Source: Methylotenera_A sp040387515
GTDB taxonomy: Bacteria > Pseudomonadota > Gammaproteobacteria > Burkholderiales > Methylophilaceae
Assembly: GCA_040387515.1 (NCBI GenBank)
Contig: JAZKDP010000024.1
Coordinates: 5,591-69,590, forward strand
Direction: 5' to 3'
DNA length: 64,000 nucleotides
The notes beneath the pieces were generated by a model. It worked only from the letters and a program-made list of their open reading frames with translations. It was not told the DNA's origin and searched no databases. Each line of letters begins with the position of its first letter. Position 1 is the stretch's first letter. Positions 26,283 through 35,964 of the stretch are shown one piece after another. A program made the position numbers and the translations under genes.

Positions 26283-27623
26283 CTACTTACCGTCAACCAT
26301 GCTTTTGCCGTGCTGAATATAATACTCAAACTCTGGCCTAAAGTGCTTAATAAAGCTTAATACAGGTGTTGCTGCTGCTTCACCCAATGCACAAATGGTT
26401 CGGCCAGAGATATTATTGCTCACGTCTGTTAACAAATCCAAATCTTCCATTTTGCCTTTGCCGTCAACGATTCGACTGATGACGCGATATACCCAGCCAG
26501 TGCCTTCGCGACAAGGCGTGCATTGACCGCAACTCTCTTCATAAAAGAAATAAGATAAGCGTTTAAGCGTTTTAACCATGCAAGTCGTATCATCCATCAC
26601 AATCATAGAACCAGCACCTAAGCTTGAACCTGCTCTGCTTAAACCGTCATAATCCATAGTTGCGTTTTGAATCATTTCTGCTGTCATCACCGCAGTGGAT
26701 GGACCGCCAGGAATAACCGCTTTTAACTTGCGGCCATTCCAAATCCCGCCTGCTAACTCCAATAACTCGGCAAATGGCATACCCATTTTCACTTCATAAT
26801 TACCCGGCTTTTCTACATGGCCTGACACCGAAAATAATTTCGTACCACCAGAATTAGGCACGCCTAAATCGGCAAATGCTTGGCCGCCATGTTGCAAAAT
26901 CCAAGGAATACTGGTGTAACTTTCCGTGTTATTCACATTAGTTGGCTTGCCAAATACGCCATAACTGGCTGGAAATGGTGGTTTAAAACGCGGCTGGCCT
27001 TTTTTGCCTTCAATAGACTCGATTAATGCGGTTTCTTCACCACAAATGTAGGCACCATAACCATGTACTGCATACAAATCAAAACTAAAGTTGCTATCAA
27101 ATAGATTTTCGCCTAAATAGCCTGCAGTTTTGGCTTCATGTAGCGCAGCTTCAAAAGTGTCGTAATCTTGCCAGATTTCGCCGTGAATATAGTTATAGCC
27201 AACGCGTGCACCTAATGTATACGCAGCAATCGCCATACCTTCAATCAACTGGTGCGGATTGTAACGAATAATATCGCGGTCTTTAAATGTACCTGGCTCA
27301 CCCTCATCAGTATTACAAACGAGATATTTGGTGCCGTCGTAATAACGCGGCATAAAACTCCATTTAAGCCCTGTAGGGAATCCTGCACCACCACGTCCGC
27401 GTAAATTAGAGGTTTTAACTTGCGTAATAATATCCGTTGCTTTTACTTTTTCGGTAACGACTCTTTTAAGTTGAGCGTAACCACCAAGTTTGATATAAGT
27501 TTCTAATGAGGCTGGATTTTCTTCACTCAATGAACGCAAAGTCAGTAAAGTCTGACCTTTTAAATCGGTCATCACAGGTCTTGTTGTCGTTGTAATTACG
27601 CTAGTTTTTGCGCCAGTTGCCAC
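26283..27623 (-). CDS. nuoF: NADH-quinone oxidoreductase subunit F
   Basis: 446 residues from a GTG start that overlaps the nuoE stop by one base; GAGGAG lies 8 bases upstream. NuoF oxidises NADH: GRGGAGFPTGLKW is the FMN/NADH-binding loop and ESCGQCTPCREG provides cysteines of 4Fe-4S centre N3. An internal Met at residue 18 is an alternative start but is less well placed. Confidence 0.97.
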   Translation of the reverse strand: MATGAKTSVITTTTRPVMTDLKGQTLLTLRSLSEENPASLETYIKLGGYAQLKRVVTEKVKATDIITQVKTSNLRGRGGAGFPTGLKWSFMPRYYDGTKYLVCNTDEGEPGTFKDRDIIRYNPHQLIEGMAIAAYTLGARVGYNYIHGEIWQDYDTFEAALHEAKTAGYLGENLFDSNFSFDLYAVHGYGAYICGEETALIESIEGKKGQPRFKPPFPASYGVFGKPTNVNNTESYTSIPWILQHGGQAFADLGVPNSGGTKLFSVSGHVEKPGNYEVKMGMPFAELLELAGGIWNGRKLKAVIPGGPSTAVMTAEMIQNATMDYDGLSRAGSSLGAGSMIVMDDTTCMVKTLKRLSYFFYEESCGQCTPCREGTGWVYRVISRIVDGKGKMEDLDLLTDVSNNISGRTICALGEAAATPVLSFIKHFRPEFEYYIQHGKSMVDGK

Positions 27624-28096
27624 TATTTTAGCTCCTCTAAAATAGCATCTACTTTATCCACTGTTAAAAACTCATGCATCGTATGGTTATTCACAATCAG
27701 CAAAGGCGCACCGCCGCAAGCGCCCATGCACTCACCCTCTTTTAAGCAAAACTTTCCATCCGCAGTTACTTCATTAAAACCAACGCCCAGCTTAGTTTGT
27801 AGATGATTAACAATCGCATCAGAATCGCGCAGCATGCATGAAATATTGGTACAAATACTGATTTTGTATTTTCCAACTGGTTCTAAGTCATACATATTAT
27901 AAAAAGTGGCTACTTCCATGGCTGCGATTTCAGGAATATGCAAATATTCGGCCACTTCAGTGATGCTTTCTTTTGATAACCAACCACATTCCGTTTGCAC
28001 AATACGCAACGCACTCATTACTGCCGCCTGACGTTTATCAGCAGGATATTTGGTGAGTTCGTAATCAATTTTTTCGATGGATTCTTTACTTAACAT
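27623..28096 (-). CDS. nuoE: NADH-quinone oxidoreductase subunit E
   Basis: 157 residues. It has a thioredoxin-like fold with the four cysteines of the 2Fe-2S cluster N1a: CTNISCMLRDSD and CLKEGECMGACGGAP. It partners NuoF in the NADH dehydrogenase module. The gap after nuoD is 17 bases. Confidence 0.97.
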   Translation of the reverse strand: MLSKESIEKIDYELTKYPADKRQAAVMSALRIVQTECGWLSKESITEVAEYLHIPEIAAMEVATFYNMYDLEPVGKYKISICTNISCMLRDSDAIVNHLQTKLGVGFNEVTADGKFCLKEGECMGACGGAPLLIVNNHTMHEFLTVDKVDAILEELK

Positions 28097-28113
28097 AAGC
28101 TATCTGACAGACA

Positions 28114-29367
28114 TTATCTGTCGATCTCTCCAAAAACAATATCTTGTGTCCCAATAATAGCCACAAGATCTGCGATCATATGACCTCTTGTCATTTCGTC
28201 TAGCGCCGCAAGATGTGGATAACCTGGTGCACGAATCTTCAAGCGATAAGGCTTATTCGCCCCATCAGAAACCATGTAGATACCAAACTCACCTTTTGGA
28301 TGTTCCACCGCTGCATACGCCTCACCTGCTGGCACATGGAAGCCTTCTGTAAACAATTTAAAGTGGTGAATCATGTCTTCCATATTGGTTTTCATGCCTT
28401 CACGATCTGGCGGTGCTACTTTATTATCGGTAGTAATGACTGGGCCAGGATTCGCACGCAGCCAGTTAATACATTGCTTGATGATGTTATTAGATTGCCT
28501 GAACTCTTCCATGCGGACCAAATAGCGATCATAACAATCACCATTAACGCCGACGGGAATATCAAAATCTAAACTCGCATACACTTCGTAAGGCTGTTTT
28601 TTACGTAAATCCCACTCAATACCAGAACCGCGCAACATAGGACCTGTAAAACCCAGCGCCAAAGCTCGTTCAGGAGAAACCACACCGATACCAACCGTAC
28701 GCTGTTTCCAGATGCGGTTATCGGTCAATAACGTTTCATACTCATCAATATAAGTAGGGAAGCGATTGGTAAAGTCTTCAATAAAATCTAAAAATGAACC
28801 TTGGCGGTTTTCATTGAGCTTGTTAATTTGTTTTGCACTGCGGAATTTAGTTGTTTCGTGCTGTGGCATTTGATTGGGCAAATCACGATACACACCACCT
28901 GGACGATAATACGCCGCATGCATACGGGCACCTGAAACCGCTTCATAACAATCGAACAAATCTTCACGCTCTCTAAATGCATAAAGAAATACCGTCATCG
29001 CACCAACGTCTAAAGCATGCGCACCTAGCCACAACAAATGATTTAAAACGCGGGTAATCTCATCGAACATGACACGGATATATTGCGCACGAATCGGCAC
29101 TTCAATACCCATCATTTTTTCGATCGCCATCACATAGGCGTGCTCATTGGCCATCATGGACACATAATCCAGCCTATCCATATAGGGAATCGATTGCAGA
29201 TAAGTGCGATTTTCGGCTAACTTTTCAGTTGCGCGATGTAATAAGCCAATATGTGGGTCAGCACGCTGAATGACTTCACCATCCAACTCTAACACTAAGC
29301 GCAAAACGCCATGTGCCGCAGGATGCTGCGGGCCGAAGTTCATGGTGTAATTTCTAATTTCAGCCAT
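28114..29367 (-). CDS. nuoD: NADH-quinone oxidoreductase subunit D
   Basis: 417 residues, the 49-kDa homologue that lines the quinone site with NuoB. The start MAEIRNYTMNFGPQHPAAHGVLRL includes the conserved quinone-headgroup His in PQHPAAHG. PYMDRLDYVSMMANEHAY and GEFGIYMVSDG are further signatures. It is encoded separately from nuoC (not fused as in E. coli), with a one-base overlap. Confidence 0.97.
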   Translation of the reverse strand: MAEIRNYTMNFGPQHPAAHGVLRLVLELDGEVIQRADPHIGLLHRATEKLAENRTYLQSIPYMDRLDYVSMMANEHAYVMAIEKMMGIEVPIRAQYIRVMFDEITRVLNHLLWLGAHALDVGAMTVFLYAFREREDLFDCYEAVSGARMHAAYYRPGGVYRDLPNQMPQHETTKFRSAKQINKLNENRQGSFLDFIEDFTNRFPTYIDEYETLLTDNRIWKQRTVGIGVVSPERALALGFTGPMLRGSGIEWDLRKKQPYEVYASLDFDIPVGVNGDCYDRYLVRMEEFRQSNNIIKQCINWLRANPGPVITTDNKVAPPDREGMKTNMEDMIHHFKLFTEGFHVPAGEAYAAVEHPKGEFGIYMVSDGANKPYRLKIRAPGYPHLAALDEMTRGHMIADLVAIIGTQDIVFGEIDR

Positions 29368-29975
29368 TACTTATGCATCCCTTCATCACGAATGATGCGC
29401 GGTACATTGTTACGCATCTCAATCGAAACAGGCTGATAAATAACCCGTTGCTGCTCAGGGTCGTAACGCATTTCTACATTACCAATCATGGGGAAATCTT
29501 TACGGAATGGGTGACCGACAAAACCGTAGTCAGTTAAAAGTCTGCGCAAATCAGGGTGATTTTCAAACATCAATCCGTATAGATCAAAGGCTTCACGCTC
29601 AAACCAATTTGCTGCCGGCCAAATATCAACCAGCGTGGGAAGTACTGGAAAATCATCATCCTGCGCAAACACGCGTAAACGTACTCGCTGATTCAAGCTA
29701 ACGGACAACAAATGCAACACAACCGCGTAGCGCTTGCCAGCCCATTGCACATCGGAATAATCTTCAATCTCATACTGGCTATAATCTACGCCGCACAGAT
29801 CGATCAGTTGCTCGAATTTAAGCTCGCCATGGTCGCGCAATTTATTGCAAACGGCCAGATAATCATCAGATTTACATTCAACCGTAATCTCATTTAGAGC
29901 GACAGTTAATTGCGTCACTTGCCCACTTAAAGCAAGTTTTAATTGAGCTGATAATTGATCGAGTTTGGTAGACAT
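29367..29975 (-). CDS. nuoC: NADH-quinone oxidoreductase subunit C
   Basis: 202 residues, the 30-kDa peripheral-arm subunit. The signature block WFEREAFDLYGLMFENHPDLRRLLTDYGF (here WFEREAFDLYGL, then HPDLRRLLTDYGF) and GHPFRKDFPM are present. It is a structural partner of NuoD in the connecting module and has no cofactor. The gap after nuoB is 35 bases. Confidence 0.97.
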   Translation of the reverse strand: MSTKLDQLSAQLKLALSGQVTQLTVALNEITVECKSDDYLAVCNKLRDHGELKFEQLIDLCGVDYSQYEIEDYSDVQWAGKRYAVVLHLLSVSLNQRVRLRVFAQDDDFPVLPTLVDIWPAANWFEREAFDLYGLMFENHPDLRRLLTDYGFVGHPFRKDFPMIGNVEMRYDPEQQRVIYQPVSIEMRNNVPRIIRDEGMHK

Positions 29976-30010
29976 GATGTTTTGTTCTTAAAATTACCTA
30001 GTGATTGCAC

Positions 30011-30487
30011 TTACCTAGCAATTGTATTCGTACGTCTGATTTTTTTCTGTAACTGAATAATACCGTACAGTAAGGCTTCAGCCGTTGGTGGGCATCCTGG
30101 CACATACACATCCACTGGCACGATACGATCACAACCACGCACAACAGCATAAGAATAATGATAATAACCACCGCCATTTGCACACGAACCCATGGAAATC
30201 ACCCAACGAGGCTCTGCCATTTGGTCATATACCTTACGCAAAGCGGGCGCCATTTTGTTTACCAAAGTACCCGCAACAATCATCACATCCGACTGCCTTG
30301 GACTAGGGCGAAACACAATACCGAATCGGTCCAAATCATAGCGCGAAGCGCCAGCATGCATCATTTCAACCGCGCAACACGCTAAACCAAATGTCATCGG
30401 CCACAATGAACCGGTACGCGTATAGTTAATCACCGTATCCAGCGTAGTGGTGACAAAGCCTTTTTCTAAAACGCCTTCAATACTCAT
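30011..30487 (-). CDS. nuoB: NADH-quinone oxidoreductase subunit B
   Basis: 158 residues. It binds the terminal 4Fe-4S cluster N2, which reduces quinone: the tandem cysteines in ACCAVEMM, then GSCANGG and VPGCPPTAEALLYG supply the ligands. SRYDLDRFG and PRQSDVMIVAGT are also conserved. It is second in the operon, 21 bases after nuoA. Confidence 0.97.
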   Translation of the reverse strand: MSIEGVLEKGFVTTTLDTVINYTRTGSLWPMTFGLACCAVEMMHAGASRYDLDRFGIVFRPSPRQSDVMIVAGTLVNKMAPALRKVYDQMAEPRWVISMGSCANGGGYYHYSYAVVRGCDRIVPVDVYVPGCPPTAEALLYGIIQLQKKIRRTNTIAR

Positions 30488-30508
30488 GACTGAATCAATC
30501 CCATTGAT

Positions 30509-30865
30509 TTAATCCCACTCAAGGGCGCCCTTCATCCACTCATAAACAAAGCCAACGACCAGCACAAATAAGAATAGCATCATAGCTAGAAAGCCAGCCA
30601 AGCCAATTTCTTGCAACACAACCGCCCAAGGAAATAAAAATGCAATTTCCAAATCGAACAGAATAAATAGGATAGCCACTAGGTAATAGCGCACGTCAAA
30701 TTTCATGCGCGCATCTTCAAACGCTTCAAACCCACACTCGTAAGGCGAGTTTTTTTCACTATCTGGCTTATGGGGGGAAACGATTTTACCGAGGACAAGT
30801 GGCCCAAGCCCTACAGCAAGGCCCACTAAGATAAACAACAAGATTGGAAAGTAATTTTCCAGCAC
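30509..30865 (-). CDS. nuoA: NADH-quinone oxidoreductase subunit A
   Basis: 118 residues with three membrane helices. KNSPYECGFEAFEDARMKFDVRYYLVAILF (here SPYECGFEAF, then RMKFDVRYYLVAILF) is the diagnostic loop, including the cysteine that becomes exposed in the deactive enzyme. It is first of the 14-gene set, 143 bases downstream of tRNA-Leu. Confidence 0.97.
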   Translation of the reverse strand: MLENYFPILLFILVGLAVGLGPLVLGKIVSPHKPDSEKNSPYECGFEAFEDARMKFDVRYYLVAILFILFDLEIAFLFPWAVVLQEIGLAGFLAMMLFLFVLVVGFVYEWMKGALEWD

Positions 30866-31008
30866 AGAAACTTCCTAACAAAGTTTTACTACAGACCTTT
30901 GAATGCTTCGCTTTTGGCTTAACAATCAAAACAATTAACTACATTTTTAGAGCGGCATTTATATTTATTATTATTTTATTTTTAAGACTTATTAGCTTGA
31001 TATCCTAC

Positions 31009-31093
31009 TGGTGCCGACGGAGAGACTCGAACTCTCACGACTTTCGCCACTACCCCCTCAAGATAGCGTGTCTACCAATTCCACCACGACGGC
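31009..31093 (-). tRNA. tRNA-Leu (anticodon GAG)
   Basis: 85-nt class II tRNA with encoded CCA. The anticodon loop TTGAGGG gives GAG at 34-36, and there is a long variable arm. The T arm contains GTTCGAGTC. The acceptor strands GCCGTCG and CGTCGGC pair at six of seven positions with a T-T at 5/68. It sits between secG and nuoA, an arrangement frequent in betaproteobacteria. Confidence 0.93.
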
Positions 31094-31137
31094 AATTATT
31101 CAAGGATTTATTATTAACTTAAAAATAACCCTAAAAT

Positions 31138-31539
31138 TTAATTTGGCACATCCTTAGCAGTATTACCTAAAGCTGCATCATCAGCTTTTGGCCCACTTGC
31201 ACTTGGTGTTAATTCTTGCGATTTAGTTGCATCAGGTTTTGCAGCATCTGAATTAATTACAGATGCATTTGAAGGCACTTTAATCACGCTACTGTTGCTT
31301 CCTGCGCGATGACTTGCCATGTAGGCAAGTGTCATACTCGTACTAAAAAAAACAACTACGCAGACCGATGTTAATTTACTTAAAATATTGGATGAGCCGC
31401 TCACACCAAACAAGCTACCAGATGCGCCACTACCAAATGCGGCACCCATATCAGCACCTTTACCGTGCTGCAACAACACTAGGCCAATAACGCCTGCCGC
31501 TGCTAAAACATGAACAACTGTAATTAAATTTTCCATCAA
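31138..31539 (-). CDS. secG: Preprotein translocase subunit SecG
   Basis: 133 residues. Two membrane helices (about 4-22 and 52-72) separated by LLQHGKGADMGAAFGSGASGSLFG, the SecG signature loop. SecG assists SecYEG/SecA protein export. The C-terminal 50 residues are a Ser/Ala/Asp-rich, apparently disordered tail, common in betaproteobacterial SecG. The gene follows tpiA by about 97 bases. Confidence 0.96.
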   Translation of the reverse strand: MMENLITVVHVLAAAGVIGLVLLQHGKGADMGAAFGSGASGSLFGVSGSSNILSKLTSVCVVVFFSTSMTLAYMASHRAGSNSSVIKVPSNASVINSDAAKPDATKSQELTPSASGPKADDAALGNTAKDVPN

Positions 31540-31635
31540 ACAAATTCCAAAAAGTGGCTTGCATTAAAGCAGGCACATACACCTGCAACCAACTGTCTAT
31601 TAAGATACGTTTATTAAGACCTTTTGCTTGGCAAT

Positions 31636-32439
31636 TTAAGTTGCCAATTCAGCCGCAATGCATATTTTCTCAAACGCCTGCGACTCAAGCGAGCATTTAC
31701 CAACCAGCCCACCATCAATATTCTGTACAGCGAATAATTGTACCGCATTTTGCGGATTTACGCTTCCTCCATATAGGATTTTTAAGCTGCTTGCCGCATC
31801 TTTATCCAAATTTGCAATCTTGTGATGAATGAATTTATGCATAGCTTTTGCCTGTTCTGGCGTAGCTGCCAGCCCTGTACCAATTGCCCAAATCGGTTCA
31901 TACGAGATAATGCTGTCTGCAAAAATAGCAGCGCTGTGCAACTTAATAATGGTATCAAGCTGCTTCCCAACGACCAACTCCATCACACCAGCTTCGCGCT
32001 CAATCAATGTTTCACCCACGCATAAAATGGGCGTTAAGCCATGCTGTTTTGCCTGCAAAAATTTTTGCGCGATATTTTCATCGGATTCGCAATAAGCGGT
32101 TGCCCGTTCTGAATGGCCAATAATCACATATTGGCAGCCAAAATCTTTTAACATGGCGGCACTTACTTCTCCGGTAAATGCGCCCTCTGCATTTTTAGCA
32201 AGATTTTGCGCGCCCCAAGCGATATTGGTGTGCTGTAACAAATCTTGTAATTGCGCAAGATAAGGATAAGGCGCACAAACAACCACTTTTGACTGCTTTA
32301 AATTGGAAAGCAATGCAACATAATCTGTCAGCAAGGCTTGATTCTGCTTGAGATTGCCGTGCATTTTCCAATTAGCAACAACTATTTTTTTGACAGCTAT
32401 TGGTTTTTTTGCGAGAGGTTGTGATACAGGTTGGCTCAT
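31636..32439 (-). CDS. tpiA: Triosephosphate isomerase
   Basis: 267 residues, slightly long because of a 17-residue N-terminal extension before VKKIVVANWKMHGN. It interconverts glyceraldehyde 3-phosphate and dihydroxyacetone phosphate. Active-site residues are visible: N23 and K25, the electrophilic H109 in IIGHSERA, and the catalytic base E181 in YEPIWAIGTG. The phosphate-binding ILYGGSVNP and GGLVGKCSL are intact. The extension has no obvious targeting signal; no strong internal start replaces it. Confidence 0.97.
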   Translation of the reverse strand: MSQPVSQPLAKKPIAVKKIVVANWKMHGNLKQNQALLTDYVALLSNLKQSKVVVCAPYPYLAQLQDLLQHTNIAWGAQNLAKNAEGAFTGEVSAAMLKDFGCQYVIIGHSERATAYCESDENIAQKFLQAKQHGLTPILCVGETLIEREAGVMELVVGKQLDTIIKLHSAAIFADSIISYEPIWAIGTGLAATPEQAKAMHKFIHHKIANLDKDAASSLKILYGGSVNPQNAVQLFAVQNIDGGLVGKCSLESQAFEKICIAAELAT

Positions 32440-32572
32440 AAAATGCCTTAAGAATTGCCGCGAATTCTACGCGTGCAAGCTAGTATGGTCAACGCTAAGT
32501 TAATGCTTTCATTTGGTGAAATTAAGTCAAGCAATCCTATTAATATTCATCAATTTGCATCATGCAGTTAGC

Positions 32573-35500
32573 TTATTTAAATCTAAACGTATACAAAGCA
32601 TCCACCGCGCTTTCTGTGCCGGTTTCTGCTTGCAAGGCCCAACGCGGCGTAATATTAAAAGTCAGTCTGGCGACATCTAACAAACCGCTGATGCTTTTTT
32701 CATAACTGAGATACAGTTGAGAAGACAGGCGCTTGCCAAATGTCAGCGATGCACTTTCAGCATCAGAACCAGTAAAGCCAAACTCATCCAGCCCCGCAGC
32801 ACGCGCCAACTTTGTCTGCAGCGGCATAGAATCGCCGTTTGACAGCAACACACCTGCAGCTAACGAAAGCATGGCAAAATCATTTTTACCCGCTTGCTCG
32901 GTGCCATGACCTAATAATAACCAGGATAATTTTTCGGTGTCTGGTACATTTGGCTCTGATACCAATTTGACTCTGGGATTTAATCCACTACCAGTGATTT
33001 CTACTCCTGCATTCACTGTTTGAACACTAGCAGATGTGGTTTGGCTAAAGTTGCTGCCTGTAACTTCACCTGTATTATTGACTGTTTCTGCATTCGTTGT
33101 AATCAAGCTGGCACTATCACTGACTGCATTGCGCATTGCGCGTATATTCAAGCCAGGGTTATCTAAAGGACCACTAAAACTGATGACGCCGCGCGTGATA
33201 TTCAGAATTTGGCCATAAGCCATATAGGTGCCTTTTTTAACCCGGATACTACCTTCAGCGTGCGGATGATATTGTGTTAAACCTAGTAATGTTACAGCGC
33301 CTGAAAGCTGCGCATCTAATCCGCGCCCGTGCAATTTAAAATCATCTCCCAGATCAATACGTAAGCCGCTCAACAACACTTTCAATGTCGATTCTGATAT
33401 TGCATCAACCTGCCCAAGCACCACCACATCATCGGCAAGTGTCGGAACACTGTCATCTGGTAGGGCAAGCAGACCTTTTGCTACTTTAAAATCGCCCGAA
33501 ATTGAAAATAAACCTTCAAGCAAAGTCGTTTTACCCGTGCCATCTAATATTAACAATCTATCTGCCCCAGAAATAACTGTAAATTGCTCAGCAACCCAAT
33601 CTAGCGCTACTTTAGGTTGTTTATTTTCCATTTTTAGCGTGCCGGTTGTGCGTAAATATCCCGCACCGCCTTTTAATGCGGCCTGCGTAATACGTAACTC
33701 ATCATTTTCAAACACGGCATCCAAAGTGCCATCTGTCAACGAAACACCTTGTGACGGCAGAATGAATTGCAGATTCTTACCAATAGCATTACCACGTAAA
33801 TTCGGTTTTTGCACAGTACCGTCTGCATTTACAGTTAGACTCAAAACGCCGTCCAAACTGGCATCTGCCAATGAAGCGGATACTGGGAACCAAGCCAGCG
33901 TATTGAGCTGTGCGGCACCTGATAATGTCAACGGCGCATTCGCCATCAGCGCGAAACCTGATTCAACTTTTGCCAGCATCGTGCTGCCCTGCACATCGAC
34001 ATACCCCAGTTGCTGCCCTTTAAGCCGCATCACAAAATCTGCTTTATTCTGATTGAATTTCAGTTCGGCTGTAACATCTTGCAAGCCTAGCAGCTTTGTA
34101 GTGCCATTGGTATTAACGCTTAAATCACCCGATTCAAGATTGAAAATCGCGCTACCATTAACCGCCTCTACCGCATGAATATCCCACTTAGCAGAAAAAA
34201 CAGGATCACCCTGCAAATGTGCTGGCAGCTTAAATAAACTGGGCGGGATATCATCCAGCGCAAAGTTGCTTAAATTACCTTTGCTGATAAAACCTTTGCT
34301 TCCCGCGCTCAGCACATCAATCACTGCACGGCCTTTTGCTAGTTGTAAAGTAGCACTTTCTAAACTAATGTCTTTACTGCTAAGGCTTAATTTTGCTGGT
34401 GCTTGTAAAGAAATTGGCGTTTCGCCTTTTAAACTCAGTGTTTGAATGAGTCCTTGCCATTGCCCAGCATCTAAACCGCCTGCTAACGTAGTTTCAAATT
34501 GCAGAGGCTTGCTTGCATCTAACGCGGGTGGCTGCGACTCAAGCGCTTGAATTTTCATTTGATGTTGAGCACGCGTGCCTTGCAAAGTAAAACTGGCATT
34601 TAATAGCGGATTTTGCGCCACTTTTAAGCCTGTCGCATTAAACGCTGCATCAGCACTTCCCTGCGCACCAGCCAGCAGCGTAGCTTTCCCATCCAGCTTA
34701 TCTAGTTTTATAATATTAGGTAATTTGAGTTTTTGTGCCGCTAAATCAATACTTAATGCCAAGTTTTCAAAAACACCAGCAAGCGTGCCATTGACATGTG
34801 CTTCGCCCGAAAACTGTTCTCCCAATGTGCTTAAGTCGGGCAAATCCGCGCGCCATAACAATTGGCTTTCTGGCGCACCAAGATTGCCACTAGCACTAAG
34901 CGTGTTATTGGCAATACTGGCTTTAAAATCAACATCTTGCAAATGACTATTGATAAAAGTCAGCCTGCCTTCTGTGGTTAAAGGTTGGCGCTGATTTTTT
35001 ACTTGTAAATAACTATCTTTGGCCGACAACAAGATTTGCAAGCCACCAGAATTAGTCTCTGGTGATAGATTGCCTTGTAGATTTAAATCAAAATTTAATA
35101 GCCCTGCTGGATAATTGCCTAAACGCTCTGGTTGAAACTCACTAATCTGTGTATTCACATTTAGTGGATATTCACCCGCCAATCCAAGTTCGCCCATCAC
35201 TTGGATTCTTGCGGCAACATTTGTATCTTGACCATTTACTTGCATTAACGCCAGTTGACCATCTTGCAAAGCCAGCATGGCTACAGACTCAAATCGTAAT
35301 TGTTTTAAATCACCCAATAGATTTACTTTTATATCATATGGCATTGATACATTGGTTTTATCGAGATTGGTTTTACTAGAGTTATTTTTTTCAGCACCAG
35401 CTTCTTTGGTGCTGGCTTGCTTAATGCTCACCGCACCAATCAGTATAAATGGATTAGCTGTACCCAAATTAAGCGTAGCATCCACTTGGCCAAATGGCGT

Positions 35501-35926
35501 GCCTGCACTTAACCTGCTCAGTTGTATCGTTTTTAAATCGGCCTCAATGTCAAATTGCACATTGTTTAAAACATGCTGTTCCGTTGGTGTAATAATGACC
35601 AACTCAACCACTTCTGCTTGCCGAACCTTAATGGGAAAAGGCAGCTTAATTTGTGCTGGCAAGGCAGAATCGCCGGCTTTTTTTGCCGCAGAGCGCATGG
35701 TAATAGTCAAACGACGCGCACGCAGCTTATCCACAAAAAGCTTGTTATCTAGCGGAAAAAGTTGCCAGCGCGACTCCAGCTTTTCTAATTTCAGATGGAT
35801 ACTGTCTAAATCGTAGTCCAGTGTATCCAAATTAGAACTGCCGCTAATGGTCATCTCGCCTTGCACAGGCGTGTAAAGCAGCATGCTTATGCTTAGCAAC
35901 ACGGCAGTCATGTAATGTCGTAGCAT
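32573..35926 (-). CDS. tamB: Translocation and assembly module subunit TamB
   Basis: 1117 residues. An N-terminal signal/anchor (about 1-23) is followed by a very long beta-rich AsmA/TamB-like body, and the C-terminal DUF490 domain (about 760-1117) contains FGKRLSSQLYLSYEKSISG and ends in FRFK, typical of TamB. It spans the periplasm and works with TamA in outer-membrane protein insertion and, in many bacteria, phospholipid transport. It is somewhat shorter than E. coli TamB (about 1,260). It lies 38 bases after tamA in the same unit; GAGGAA precedes the ATG. Confidence 0.92.
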   Translation of the reverse strand: MLRHYMTAVLLSISMLLYTPVQGEMTISGSSNLDTLDYDLDSIHLKLEKLESRWQLFPLDNKLFVDKLRARRLTITMRSAAKKAGDSALPAQIKLPFPIKVRQAEVVELVIITPTEQHVLNNVQFDIEADLKTIQLSRLSAGTPFGQVDATLNLGTANPFILIGAVSIKQASTKEAGAEKNNSSKTNLDKTNVSMPYDIKVNLLGDLKQLRFESVAMLALQDGQLALMQVNGQDTNVAARIQVMGELGLAGEYPLNVNTQISEFQPERLGNYPAGLLNFDLNLQGNLSPETNSGGLQILLSAKDSYLQVKNQRQPLTTEGRLTFINSHLQDVDFKASIANNTLSASGNLGAPESQLLWRADLPDLSTLGEQFSGEAHVNGTLAGVFENLALSIDLAAQKLKLPNIIKLDKLDGKATLLAGAQGSADAAFNATGLKVAQNPLLNASFTLQGTRAQHQMKIQALESQPPALDASKPLQFETTLAGGLDAGQWQGLIQTLSLKGETPISLQAPAKLSLSSKDISLESATLQLAKGRAVIDVLSAGSKGFISKGNLSNFALDDIPPSLFKLPAHLQGDPVFSAKWDIHAVEAVNGSAIFNLESGDLSVNTNGTTKLLGLQDVTAELKFNQNKADFVMRLKGQQLGYVDVQGSTMLAKVESGFALMANAPLTLSGAAQLNTLAWFPVSASLADASLDGVLSLTVNADGTVQKPNLRGNAIGKNLQFILPSQGVSLTDGTLDAVFENDELRITQAALKGGAGYLRTTGTLKMENKQPKVALDWVAEQFTVISGADRLLILDGTGKTTLLEGLFSISGDFKVAKGLLALPDDSVPTLADDVVVLGQVDAISESTLKVLLSGLRIDLGDDFKLHGRGLDAQLSGAVTLLGLTQYHPHAEGSIRVKKGTYMAYGQILNITRGVISFSGPLDNPGLNIRAMRNAVSDSASLITTNAETVNNTGEVTGSNFSQTTSASVQTVNAGVEITGSGLNPRVKLVSEPNVPDTEKLSWLLLGHGTEQAGKNDFAMLSLAAGVLLSNGDSMPLQTKLARAAGLDEFGFTGSDAESASLTFGKRLSSQLYLSYEKSISGLLDVARLTFNITPRWALQAETGTESAVDALYTFRFK

Positions 35927-35964
35927 TAAAACAGCTTCCTCATTTTAAAAATGCGACGCATCAA

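Noticed and set aside
35277..35816. A 179-codon plus-strand open frame opposite tamB
   Set aside because: It is a shadow frame of tamB with Ser/Cys-heavy composition and no start signal.
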